64,000 nucleotides of DNA, from positions 1-64,000 of the forward strand of contig JBJXGV010000001.1 of assembly GCA_046160485.1 (NCBI GenBank), written 5' to 3'. Source of the stretch: JBJXGV01 sp046160485 (GTDB lineage Bacteria; Orphanbacterota; Orphanbacteria; JBJXGV01). The notes below the pieces were generated by a model that did no database searches, had not been told where the DNA came from, and was given only the letters and a program-made list of their open reading frames with translations. A program made the position numbers and the translations under genes. Below are positions 44,101-51,995 of the stretch, piece after piece; within the stretch, counting starts at the first letter, position 1; the number at the start of each line of letters is the position of its first letter.

Positions 44101-44123
44101 CGCGAACGAGCGGCTTGACTCAT
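41103..44123 (-). CDS. Surface lipoprotein with repeated bacterial Ig-like (invasin/Big_1) domains
   Basis: 1006 residues from the ATG at 44123 (AAGGGA ribosome site). The signal peptide ends in a lipobox (VVVWAGCSD). About eight Big_1-like repeats follow, each with wording such as GAPVSGIPVVFRTDIGSV, TDAQGFARTTFVSGTTEG, DGASTTTMTAQVLDEFGQP and TDATGYSVATLFAGVEPGSA. Such domains are stiff rods in invasin-like adhesins. The C-terminal 120 residues differ and may be the tip. It is 47 bases downstream of pilQ and probably co-transcribed with the pilus genes. Function as adhesin is inferred. Confidence 0.85.
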   Translation of the reverse strand: MSQAARSRNGFPRWVALAATVSLLAGVVVWAGCSDKGNVNPFNPSDVPINFIGSLTASPKRVNAGDQEAMVTVFIIDENGAPVSGIPVVFRTDIGSVDTMAVTDAQGFARTTFVSGTTEGTARITASLGSFQKEVVIQVGQGELIAGVSSLIADGASTTTMTAQVLDEFGQPRIGVPVFFESTAGFITPTAFTQNNGKAEATLRSIASRIDVEALVTAKIANSEVAGDFIDIGDAFATFRGISVEMTIDEASLVADGEDSTFVRTLVKETTSQVTVPQVIVAYGTTLGSISSTDSTDATGYSVATLFAGVEPGSATVTGTVFGALSDTVAAAFTPLTLRILGASPTTIPSDGSSQTAVTAILLNSSNNPVAGKEVSFSTSAGVITGVLETGDDGKAVAMLTSSAEPDTAVVIAAFGSLRDTIEVSMTSLAEQIPSSILIRTASPKIQVAQTGGSETTTLSAELFNERGDLIQSGFNVVFTITEGPGGGEYLGAPSNGGGPVSVPVEDGAARIALSSGVLSGTIEVTASVPPLLSANSRVVIGAGPPDSISLNISQVSAPLSGALFSFIVTATVVDRYSNTVEDSTAVFFAVSADSCGSGEPLPDVAIDGLAFTHNLADCPGTQSIAHGVAVTCLKAPYAILDDFPNFWLSAETSGGTVTMCKNFTSGSEPGPAASIALESVAYTSIGVTGTGQNSSSELVFEVRDATGQPVNQDNAVEVFFEFTSSPGGGAYLSPVTVTTDALGLARTSVNSGTVAGVAKVRAAVVGSSPLIASEVASVVVSGGPPDQAHFSLAMQKANIAGRVRYGLEDRITAFIFDKYSNPVPPGTVVSFSTNRGGITGSAITNAVGQAVATLYTAAPSPTCADTGYAYVTARTVDEYNQTIEAEARVLMSGSTQIDVLYPATSTFAVPDGGSVPIIFYVGDDCGNPLVELTFINFEFSGASTFVGDTSVQLPDTQSQGATYYAVTAYDGSPGDTAPPVNCFIKITVTNSANGNASFIYSGTID

Positions 44124-44170
44124 GTCATTCCCTTCCCGACTCATCGATCGAACCCTCATCGCCGCCCTCC

Positions 44171-45499
44171 CTATCTCGGCTCGCCAAGCGTCGCGGGAAC
44201 GTCGTTCATTCCGACATCCATCCCCTCGACGATCTTCGGCGTCACGAAGATGAGAAGCTCGCGGCTCTCATGCGTCCGGTTGCTCGACTTAAAAAAGTTT
44301 CCCAAGAGAGGAATGTCGCGAAGCAGCGGCACACCGTCCTCGCGGCTTGCTTCGTTCGATCGGATGAGTCCACCGATCACGGCCGTTTCGCCATCGTCCA
44401 CGAGAACACGCGTCGAGGCCTCGCTCGTAACGATGATGATTCCGCCCTGCACCGTCGCCTGCGACGAGAGGTCGCTCACTTCGGGCTTCAGATCGAGCGT
44501 GATCCGGTTGTTCGAGTTGATATGCGGCGTCACAGTCATCTGGATTCCGATCGTCGTCAGCTGCGTGATCGGGTTGCCCGCCGCGTCCGACACGATCAGC
44601 GGAATCTTCTTGCCGACGAGGATCCGCGCTTCCTGGTTGTCGAGGGTCGTGATCTTCGGATTCGAGATGATGTTGGCCTTGTTCTGACGCGCGAGTGCTT
44701 GCAGCGTCACGTCGAGGTTTCCGTTCGGGCCCATCGTCCCGAGATGGAACTCGCCGATCGGAGCCGACAGCGGCGCATCGATCGTGACATCGCCGACCGC
44801 ATCGATATCGTTCCGATTGAGACCGTTTGCCGTCCAGTTGACGCCGAGTTCGCGAGAGACCGTCGCGTCCACGTCCACGAGGCGCGCCGTGATCTCCACC
44901 TGCTTCGTCTGCAAGTCGAGCGTCGCGAGCATCCCTTCGATGCCGCTGAGCACCGACGAGATGTCGCGGATCACGAGCGAGTTCGTGCTCGGATCGACTT
45001 CGATCTGTCCGCGGTTGGTCAGGCCCGACTTGAGCGCCTTCGACAACTCCGCCGCCTTCGCGTAGTTCAGGCGGAAGATGCGCGTCTGGAGCGGAAGCAA
45101 ATCCTCTTTCTTGCGCGCCGACGCCTCGCGTTCGAGCGATTCGGTCTGAAGATTCTTCACCGTCGTGACGCGAATCACGTCACCGGTCGGCGACATCTCC
45201 CAGCCGTACCCGTTCGCCGAGAGAATGATATCGAGCGCGTCGCCCCACACGACATCCTTCAGGCGCACCGTCACGTCGCCCTTCACTTCGGGGCCCGCGA
45301 CGATGTTGCGTCCGCCGTAGTCCGCGAGGCTGCGCAGCACCGAACGAATATCCGCGGATTGGACGTCGATCGAAATCTTGTCCCCCGCGAGCGTGATCTT
45401 CCCTTCCGTGGTCGAAAGCCCCCCTTGGCCCCAACCAGCGGCCGGCGCGAGCGCGATGAGCGCGGTCGCTAGAAGGACCTTGAAATTCAGCCGGTCCAT
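44171..45499 (-). CDS. pilQ: Type IV pilus secretin PilQ-like
   Basis: 442 residues, shorter than usual PilQ (about 600-900). The signal peptide is followed by an STN/N0-like domain (ISIDVQSADIRSVLRSLADY) and an N1 domain with VKGDVTVRLKDVVWGDALD. The secretin core follows, recognised by VEITARLVDVDA, NIISNPKITTLDNQEARI and the C-terminal VPLLRDIPLLGNFF. No AMIN peptidoglycan-binding repeats are present. It should form the outer-membrane channel for the pilus. It lies two bases after pilP. Confidence 0.93.
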   Translation of the reverse strand: MDRLNFKVLLATALIALAPAAGWGQGGLSTTEGKITLAGDKISIDVQSADIRSVLRSLADYGGRNIVAGPEVKGDVTVRLKDVVWGDALDIILSANGYGWEMSPTGDVIRVTTVKNLQTESLEREASARKKEDLLPLQTRIFRLNYAKAAELSKALKSGLTNRGQIEVDPSTNSLVIRDISSVLSGIEGMLATLDLQTKQVEITARLVDVDATVSRELGVNWTANGLNRNDIDAVGDVTIDAPLSAPIGEFHLGTMGPNGNLDVTLQALARQNKANIISNPKITTLDNQEARILVGKKIPLIVSDAAGNPITQLTTIGIQMTVTPHINSNNRITLDLKPEVSDLSSQATVQGGIIIVTSEASTRVLVDDGETAVIGGLIRSNEASREDGVPLLRDIPLLGNFFKSSNRTHESRELLIFVTPKIVEGMDVGMNDVPATLGEPR

Positions 45500-45501
45500 G
45501 G

Positions 45502-46518
45502 TCAGTTCCCCTCCATGCGAGTGGGCTCGAGACGGAGCGTGAGCCGTTTGAACTCCCCGTGAATAACTTGGTCGATGACGATGGCGTCTCTTGAGATCGA
45601 CGACACACGCCCATACATGACTCGGTCGCCCTCGCGGACGACGTAGCCGCGGCGCTCGCGATCTTCGACGAGCGCGCAGATTCCGTTTGAGCCCCAGATG
45701 ATTCCGACGAAGCGCATTCCGTCCGGGTCGATGATCGTGCCCGCGGCGCTACTCTGATCCGTGACCGTGACAAGCGCGAGAAACGGGTCGCGGCCATCGA
45801 ACGCCGTATATCCTGGCCCCATCTCGCGGAGAATCGATTCGTCTTCGAATTCGAATGGGTCTGAGCTCTCCCAATCTTCGTCGCCATCTTCCGCGTAATC
45901 GTTCGCCGCATCGGCAGCGCCGAAGGCGTCCTCTTCCCGCGGCGTGCCCGCATCGTCCGCGCTCGGTGTCGTGCTCGGCATCGCACTCGGCGGCGCGAAC
46001 TCTTCGCCCGTCGCCGGTGAGTCGTCGCGCTCGAGCGTGACGTTGTCGTCGCTCGAGGCCATCGCGACCTGCATCTCCTCCGATGCCTCCGATGTCGCGG
46101 GCTCGGTCTGCGCGCTGATCTCGGCGCCGGTGACGATCTCTGGAGGCGCCTGGCCTTCGCGCGCCGCAAGCGCCACGCTGCCGCCGTTCGCGTTGTTCGC
46201 CGCCTCGGTCGCCGCGTTGATCACGCTCATCGCCATTCCTGCTCCGGATGGGGCCATCGCGTCGTTGTCGGTGTCGCCGGCACTGCGCGCTTTCGCCGCC
46301 GCCAGCCGCGCCGAACGCTCCGCGCCGGCGTCCGCGGGCTGCGCGGTCTCCACCGAGTCGGAACGATTCGGGTACGCGATAAAGCCGATGACGCCGTCGA
46401 TTGCCTTCTGACCCGCCATGCCGAGCGAACTTCCCAAGAGCGACCCCGAACCGAGAAAAGCGACGGCCAAGAGCGCAAGCGTCGCCATGCAGGCGATCAC
46501 CACCGTTTTACTCTTCAT
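45502..46518 (-). CDS. pilP: PilP-like pilus alignment protein with a long acidic linker
   Basis: 338 residues from the ATG at 46518, overlapping pilO by 11 bases. It has an N-terminal membrane anchor (VVIACMATLALLAVAFLG). About 190 residues of Ala, Glu, Asp and Ser follow, largely disordered. The C-terminal PilP-like beta domain reads YTAFDGRDPFLALV, FVGIIWGSNG, GYVVREGDRV and HGEFKRLTLRL. PilP normally is about 175 residues and links PilNO to PilQ; the extra linker may span the periplasm. No lipobox is seen, unlike PilP lipoproteins. Confidence 0.85.
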   Translation of the reverse strand: MKSKTVVIACMATLALLAVAFLGSGSLLGSSLGMAGQKAIDGVIGFIAYPNRSDSVETAQPADAGAERSARLAAAKARSAGDTDNDAMAPSGAGMAMSVINAATEAANNANGGSVALAAREGQAPPEIVTGAEISAQTEPATSEASEEMQVAMASSDDNVTLERDDSPATGEEFAPPSAMPSTTPSADDAGTPREEDAFGAADAANDYAEDGDEDWESSDPFEFEDESILREMGPGYTAFDGRDPFLALVTVTDQSSAAGTIIDPDGMRFVGIIWGSNGICALVEDRERRGYVVREGDRVMYGRVSSISRDAIVIDQVIHGEFKRLTLRLEPTRMEGN

Positions 46519-47239
46519 GCGGAGTACTCCTGCGAGCCTGGCTCTCGGCCGGCGCGCCCGACTTCGCGGCGGCTGCCTTGAGCTTGGCGCCTGTGTCGCC
46601 TTGGGCCTCGATCGCATCGACGTGATCCGATCCGAGCGAATAGGCCGTGATCGTCATCGCGCCGAGCACCGTCGTGGCGCTCTGCGTATCGCGATCGTCC
46701 CGGGAGTTGTTTTGGTCGACCGCGGCAAGATCGAGATTCGTGACGTTGACGATGCGCGTCATCCCCGCGAGCTCCGCGAGGAACGTACCGACGCTGTGGA
46801 ATCCGCCCTCGATTTTCACCGCGACCGGATGCTCCGTGTAGAACGTGTTCGGCACCGGCTCGGTCGGCTCGAAGAGCGTGAAGACGATCCCCGCCTGCTG
46901 GCCGGCCACCGTCACCTTGCGCAGAAGGCTCGCCATCTCTTTTTGCGGCGGAAGAAGGTTCGTCGCGGCGCTCCACTTCACGTGAAGCTCCTCCATCTCC
47001 TGCTCGAGCCGCGGCAAGTTCGCCGCCGTCCGCTTCGCCTGCTCGACCTCCGCCGTCAGCTTCGCGACCTTCGCGCGCATCTCCGCGATCTGCGCGGCAC
47101 GCGGCGGGTAGAAGAACGGCAGAAAGTTCGTGAAGAAATAGAAGAAGGTCACCACGAGAAGCGCGGCGGAAATGATGAGCCCGCGCTGCAAGTTCGTGCT
47201 TGAGAGATCCAGCTTCGGAAGCCGCAATGTCATCTGCAT
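46508..47239 (-). CDS. pilO: Type IV pilus inner-membrane alignment protein PilO
   Basis: 243 residues. It has one N-terminal membrane segment (GLIISAALLVVTFFYFF), a coiled coil (EMRAKVAKLTAEVEQAKRT) and a C-terminal ferredoxin-like fold (VAVKIEGGFHSVGTFLAEL), all as in PilO. It pairs with PilN in the inner membrane. Confidence 0.92.
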   Translation of the reverse strand: MQMTLRLPKLDLSSTNLQRGLIISAALLVVTFFYFFTNFLPFFYPPRAAQIAEMRAKVAKLTAEVEQAKRTAANLPRLEQEMEELHVKWSAATNLLPPQKEMASLLRKVTVAGQQAGIVFTLFEPTEPVPNTFYTEHPVAVKIEGGFHSVGTFLAELAGMTRIVNVTNLDLAAVDQNNSRDDRDTQSATTVLGAMTITAYSLGSDHVDAIEAQGDTGAKLKAAAAKSGAPAESQARRSTPHEE

Positions 47240-47253
47240 CGTCGTGTGTGTCC

Positions 47254-47853
47254 TTAGTATTGCGTCGCGTCGGGAGGAATCGCCGCTGCGGTCGAGTCGA
47301 CGGCCGCCTTCGTGAGAACCGCCGTCATTCGGAACTCGACGACGTCTCGTTCGCCGACCTCACCCTTCTTCGACACGCTCAGGTCAACGTTCTCGTAGAG
47401 ATCGGAGCTTTCGAGCTTCGCCATGAAATCGGAGAGCGTCAGGTTCGAGAAGGTCCGTCCTTGGATCTCCGCGCTGGCGCCTTCGGATTCGACGAACTTC
47501 GTCAGCCACGCGTAGCGCGGCATGTTCGAGTTGAGATCTTCGAGGAGCCGCACGCGGAAGCTGCGCTCGACATCGAGATCGGCGATGACGGCGATCTTCG
47601 CCTCGAGGTCGCGGCGTTCCTTCGCGATCTCGTTCACGCGCTGAATGAGCGGCTTGTACTTCGCGGCGAGCGTCTCGAGCGTTGCGGCTTCTTCCTGAAT
47701 CGCGTTGAGCGAGTGGCTCTGCAGCGCGTGAGCGGAGAAGATCATGAACGCCGCGCAACCGATCGCGGCAACACCGGCGATCATCCAAATGCGATCTTTG
47801 GAGTCGTCTTGGCTTACGCGATCTTCGAGAGGAAGTAGGTTTATCCGAATCAC
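47254..47853 (-). CDS. pilN: Type IV pilus alignment protein PilN
   Basis: 199 residues. The PilM-binding INLLPLE motif is at the very N-terminus, followed by a membrane segment (MIAGVAAIGCAAFMIF) and a periplasmic coiled coil and domain. It lies four bases after pilM and 14 before pilO. Confidence 0.94.
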   Translation of the reverse strand: MIRINLLPLEDRVSQDDSKDRIWMIAGVAAIGCAAFMIFSAHALQSHSLNAIQEEAATLETLAAKYKPLIQRVNEIAKERRDLEAKIAVIADLDVERSFRVRLLEDLNSNMPRYAWLTKFVESEGASAEIQGRTFSNLTLSDFMAKLESSDLYENVDLSVSKKGEVGERDVVEFRMTAVLTKAAVDSTAAAIPPDATQY

Positions 47854-47857
47854 GGGA

Positions 47858-48919
47858 TCACCTCGTCCGCAGTGCCAGGCCGACGGCGACCGTCAGCTGG
47901 GGCGCGAGCAGTTCGAGATCCTCTCCGGTGAACAGCCCGTCGGCGTAGGCGACGCGCGCGAGACAGTTGCCCACCTCGACGGAAACCGCGTGCCGTTCGG
48001 CGAGCGCCGAAAGAAGACCAGGGATACGAGAGCTTCCGCCGGCGAGCACGATGCGATCGATCTTCTCCGCTTCGCCGGAAGACTTCAGGAACGAGACGGA
48101 ACGTTCGACGCCGACCGCGAGGTCTTCGCAGATCGTCGCGACGATTTCGGCGAGTTCGGTCGAGTTTTCGGCGCCTTCCGCGGTGAGCGTCGCGAGCGCT
48201 TGCTCGCGATTGACGCTCAAGCGTTTCTGGATCTGCTCGGTGAACGTATTGCCGGCGATCCAGATGTCGCGCGTGAAGAGAGGAATGCCGTCGCGCACGA
48301 TGTTGAGGTTCGTTACCGACGCGCCCACGTTCATGAGGAGGACCGTCTCGCCCTCTTGAGGCGTCGTGTTCGCTTCGTACGCGTTCTGCACGGCGAACGC
48401 GTCGACGTCGACGATCCGCGGCATGAAGCCGGCGTCCTGAAGAAGCGCGACATGCGCGTCTACCATTTCGCGCTTCGCCGCGACGAGGAGAACTTCCATC
48501 TTGTCGGGCGACTTCGCATCGGTATCGCGAAGCACCTGATAGTCGAGATAGACGTCGTCGATTCCGAACGGGATATGATGTTCGGCTTCGAGGTAAATCG
48601 CCTCGCTCGCTTCGTTCGGCGGCAGGCGATCGACGAGGATCTTCTTCACGATGACGGCGCGCCCCGAAACAGCGGTTGCCACATCCGTTCCCGCGATGCC
48701 TTTCGACTCCATGAGATCGCGAATCGTGTCGACGACGACCTCACGGTCCATCACCTCGCCATCGACGATCGCGTCGGTCAGAAGCTTCGCGATGCCGTAG
48801 TTCGTGAGGACGTGTTTGCCGCCGCGTTTCGTGATCTCAGCGACTTTCACCGAGTGGGAACCGATGTCGACTCCGATGGCAGTGCCGCCACCTTTGCCGA
48901 ACAACCCGCCAAGCTTCAT
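47858..48919 (-). CDS. pilM: Type IV pilus actin-like protein PilM
   Basis: 353 residues from the ATG at 48919, which has an AAGGAG ribosome site six bases upstream. Actin-like ATPase motifs are IGVDIGSHSVKVAEI (phosphate 1), LLMNVGASVTNLN (phosphate 2) and IVLAGGSSRIPGL (adenosine). It binds the PilN N-terminus on the cytoplasmic side. It starts the pilMNOPQ run. Confidence 0.95.
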   Translation of the reverse strand: MKLGGLFGKGGGTAIGVDIGSHSVKVAEITKRGGKHVLTNYGIAKLLTDAIVDGEVMDREVVVDTIRDLMESKGIAGTDVATAVSGRAVIVKKILVDRLPPNEASEAIYLEAEHHIPFGIDDVYLDYQVLRDTDAKSPDKMEVLLVAAKREMVDAHVALLQDAGFMPRIVDVDAFAVQNAYEANTTPQEGETVLLMNVGASVTNLNIVRDGIPLFTRDIWIAGNTFTEQIQKRLSVNREQALATLTAEGAENSTELAEIVATICEDLAVGVERSVSFLKSSGEAEKIDRIVLAGGSSRIPGLLSALAERHAVSVEVGNCLARVAYADGLFTGEDLELLAPQLTVAVGLALRTR

Positions 48920-48940
48920 AGAGGCTCCTTCCACACGAGA

Positions 48941-48983
48941 GGGTCTGCCGATCAGGCCCCACCCGACCTGTATCGACAGACCC
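48941..48983 (-). promoter_or_regulatory. Long hairpin in front of pilM (attenuator or terminator candidate)
   Basis: Inverted repeat of about 15 pairs: 48941-48947 with 48977-48983, then 48949-48952 with 48972-48975, then 48953-48956 with 48967-48970, one mismatch and one bulge, with a 10-base loop. It ends 22 bases before the pilM start, between the PilW-like gene and pilM. No clear T-tract follows. Confidence 0.5.
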
Positions 48984-49053
48984 TTCGATGAGCTTGAGCA
49001 CGATTCTGGAGGGCTTCCGGCCTAAGCGCCGCGCGGTCGCCTCCCGCTGGCGG

Positions 49054-51945
49054 CTACGGCCCGCAGCCGCCGCAGGTTCGGTAGACCTGGATGTTGTCGA
49101 AGTAACACGCCGACGTACTCCTGGAGTACATCCCGATGCTCCCCGCGGCGATGTCGGAGTCGTAGACGGTCGTGCCGGAGCCGCCGGTCACCCATGTAAT
49201 CGGAACGCCATCGACCCAGCACCGGAACTCGTTCCCGACCGCTGTAATTTTCAAAATGTGATTAAAGCTGTCGAATGTCGTCACGCCGCTGGCCCATGCG
49301 ATGTCGGTCGTCGTGCCGCCGACTTTCTTCGTGAAAACAGCCTCGTCCAACGCCGGGTAGACGCGAAGCACGTAGTAGTTGTTGCTATCGACGTAGCGCG
49401 TGCAGATGCCGCCGCGGCGGTTCGAGTTCGTTCCCGCCATGTTCACGCTGCCCTGCACCGTCATGTTGGCCGTGCTCGCCAGACCGTTCGGCCGCGCTTG
49501 CGCGACCGCGGTACCGGTCGTCTTCAAGCGGTTCGTCGAAATCGACCAGCTTCCGCCCTGAGCCGTCCAGTTCGTCGGAATCGAGCCGTTCGGATCGTCC
49601 TGGAAGTCCTCCGAGAAAATCAGATTGCAGGGCTCGATGACGAAACCGCACGTCGCGCCGCCCGTGAGCAGATCGACCGCGATCGAGTCGTTGAGCGACG
49701 ACCCGTTGAAATCGAGTTGGATGTGGAGCGGGCTGTCGTAGGTCGCGCTCGTGCTGAGCACCCAGTCGTTTACGTCGACCTCGACGGGAGAAAGCGGCGG
49801 CGTCATCGCGCCGTCGCCGCCGGAGGAACCGTCCGCGTCCCAAACCTCCACGCCGCCCGCGAAGACGCGCACGAGCCGCTGCCCGGAACTCCACGCCAGA
49901 CTCATCCCCTCGACGGTGATGTCCGCGCCGTCGCCGTTGAAGATGTCGCCGTGCGCCGAGATGTTCGAGGCGCCGTTCGCGTACTCGGCGATGCAGGCGT
50001 TGCGCACGATGCACGGTATACACGTCGGCATCTCCGACACCATGATCGAAAGCGGGCTCACGTTCGGCGGCGTGCACTGGTCGTACGTCGCAACCGAGAT
50101 GTAATACGTGTCGCACGGATCGAGCCCGGTCAGACTCGCGGTCGAGATCGAGCTATCGACGATCGCCGCGGAGAAATCGATCGCCACGGGCGACGCGCCT
50201 TCGATCGCATCGACACCGTTGAACGGCGGGCCCGGGGTCTTGTCGTAGTAGATCAGGTATCCCGCGATGTCGCAGTCGTTGCTGGTCGGAAAGACGATGT
50301 CAATGCGCGCGTCGCCGGAACTCGTCGACACGTAAGACGGCATCGTCGGAATCGCCGCGTCGCACGGCGTCGTGGTCCACGCGATCTTCTGGTTCTCAGC
50401 GCAGACGTTTCCCTTGTTCCCGCAGTCGTCGACTGCGATCACGTTGACGAAGTACGTCGTACAAGTCGCGAGGCTCGTGAGAATTCCGCTCGACGTTCCG
50501 CCGCCGGCGACCCAAAGCGTGTCGGTGAGAGCGCCCGACGTGGTGCCGTAGACGATGTCGAAGCCGGCGATATCGCTGACGGCAAGCGGCGAGCCGTCGC
50601 TTCGAAACGATGGCGGCGTCCAGCCGACGGTGACTTCGCCGAAGCCCGGGCCGTCGACGGCCCACGCGTTCGCGACACACGCCGGTGCGGCGGGAGTCGT
50701 GGCCAGCATGTCCGCCGTCGGGACCCCCTCGGTGCCGCACGCGACCGCTTCGATCCGGTAGTAGAACGTGCCGCACGACGCACCCAACACGTCGACGTAC
50801 GTCGTGTCGGTGATCTCGGACGCGATGCGGTTCGCAGGGATCGGGGTCGCGGATGGCGTCGTCGCGCGGTAGACGTTGTACGCCACCGCCGAGGTGATCG
50901 TCCCGCCGCCGACGTCGGTGTTGATCTGCCCCCATGTCAGCGTGACCGCGGAGCCGACCGTCGACGCTCCGATGATCGCGGGCGCGACCGGTTGCGCGGC
51001 GCCGCCGGGAGATGCCGTCTCGAGACACACCTCGCTCTCGACGTCGGAGGTCGCGACGCACGTGACCATGATCATGTACGTCGTCGACGCGTCGAGGTCG
51101 CCCACCGTCCACTCGTTGACGATGCGCGCCACGCGCGTATCGAGCCGCAGGTCGTCCCAGGTCGTGCCGTAGTAGATATTGAAATGGCTGATGTCTTTGA
51201 ATTTCAGCGTCGAGCCGTCCGTGTATTGCGTCGGCGTGACCCAACCGATCGTGATCGATTCGCAGTTCGGGCTCGATACGCCGGTTGATGTCGGCGGGTT
51301 TGGCTTCGCGCGCGACGGCGTGAACGGTAGGTTGCGCGGAAACACGGTCGTCGTGAACGTGACGCCTTGATAACCCGCGCCTTCGATTTCAGTCGGCGTT
51401 TCCGACGTCACCGCGACCTCGACTTCGCTGATGGCGTCCGGCGAAAGGATCGGGAACACGAGCGTGTCGCCGTCGCGGTCGTAGTAACGGAACGCGAGTC
51501 CGTCTTCGGCGATACCGTACGAGAGCGGTCCTTCCATCACGACGGTGCCGTCGACGTCGTAGACGACCTTGCGCAAGAGGCGATCCGTCGGGTTGACCGT
51601 GCCGGAGTCGAGATCGGCGCCGAGAAAGAGCGTAATCGTCTCCGCGCCGTCGATGGAATCGTAGACGTCCGCGGTGAACGCAATCGAATCCTCTCCCGCG
51701 AACGTGACCGACGCTTGTGTCGCGTCTTTCCCGTAGCTTGCGTGGCGAATGTCCGCCGCGACCGCCTCGAGGCCGAGCCGCGCGTTGCTCTGCGCCTCGA
51801 GCAGCGAGCGCTCGCTATAGAAACTCTTCTGCGTCCGAAGAAAGAGCTGGTACACGACGCCGAACGCGACCGCGAGAAGTGCGAGCGTCACCATCACCTC
51901 GACGAGCGTGAACCCGCGTCTTCCATGTTGATGTTGTCTGGTCAT
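49054..51945 (-). CDS. Giant PilW-like minor pilin fused to fibronectin-III and LamG-like domains
   Basis: 963 residues from an ATG with an AAGGGGG ribosome site. The prepilin leader ends RRG|FTLVEVM, followed by the hydrophobic helix and a PilW-like domain to about residue 205. Four repeats of about 100 residues follow (about 212-315, 320-418, 425-527, 533-640), each with fibronectin-III wording (TIGWVTPTQY, TLTWGQI, TVGWTPPSF, Y...V.A.D.CGN). A beta region (645-770) and a LamG/jelly-roll-like domain (773-958, IFSEDFQDDPNG ... YYVLRVYP ... FDNIQVYR) end the protein. It is Cys-rich, suggesting disulfides outside the cell. Normal PilW is about 250-350 residues. A pilus-tip adhesin role is inferred. 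Confidence 0.85.
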   Translation of the reverse strand: MTRQHQHGRRGFTLVEVMVTLALLAVAFGVVYQLFLRTQKSFYSERSLLEAQSNARLGLEAVAADIRHASYGKDATQASVTFAGEDSIAFTADVYDSIDGAETITLFLGADLDSGTVNPTDRLLRKVVYDVDGTVVMEGPLSYGIAEDGLAFRYYDRDGDTLVFPILSPDAISEVEVAVTSETPTEIEGAGYQGVTFTTTVFPRNLPFTPSRAKPNPPTSTGVSSPNCESITIGWVTPTQYTDGSTLKFKDISHFNIYYGTTWDDLRLDTRVARIVNEWTVGDLDASTTYMIMVTCVATSDVESEVCLETASPGGAAQPVAPAIIGASTVGSAVTLTWGQINTDVGGGTITSAVAYNVYRATTPSATPIPANRIASEITDTTYVDVLGASCGTFYYRIEAVACGTEGVPTADMLATTPAAPACVANAWAVDGPGFGEVTVGWTPPSFRSDGSPLAVSDIAGFDIVYGTTSGALTDTLWVAGGGTSSGILTSLATCTTYFVNVIAVDDCGNKGNVCAENQKIAWTTTPCDAAIPTMPSYVSTSSGDARIDIVFPTSNDCDIAGYLIYYDKTPGPPFNGVDAIEGASPVAIDFSAAIVDSSISTASLTGLDPCDTYYISVATYDQCTPPNVSPLSIMVSEMPTCIPCIVRNACIAEYANGASNISAHGDIFNGDGADITVEGMSLAWSSGQRLVRVFAGGVEVWDADGSSGGDGAMTPPLSPVEVDVNDWVLSTSATYDSPLHIQLDFNGSSLNDSIAVDLLTGGATCGFVIEPCNLIFSEDFQDDPNGSIPTNWTAQGGSWSISTNRLKTTGTAVAQARPNGLASTANMTVQGSVNMAGTNSNRRGGICTRYVDSNNYYVLRVYPALDEAVFTKKVGGTTTDIAWASGVTTFDSFNHILKITAVGNEFRCWVDGVPITWVTGGSGTTVYDSDIAAGSIGMYSRSTSACYFDNIQVYRTCGGCGP

Positions 51946-51995
51946 GACACTCGCACCCCCTTCCGTCGTTCTGCCGAGTCCATGCGGCGGATTCA

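Noticed and set aside
48946..48961. Sigma-54-like GG-N10-GC element before pilM
   Set aside because: Only the GG and GC fit; TGGGGC and CGGCA are poor matches, and the bases are part of the hairpin.
48988..51288. Antisense open frame of 766 codons opposite the PilW-like gene
   Set aside because: Low-complexity Arg-rich translation; the minus-strand gene has clear domains and a ribosome site.
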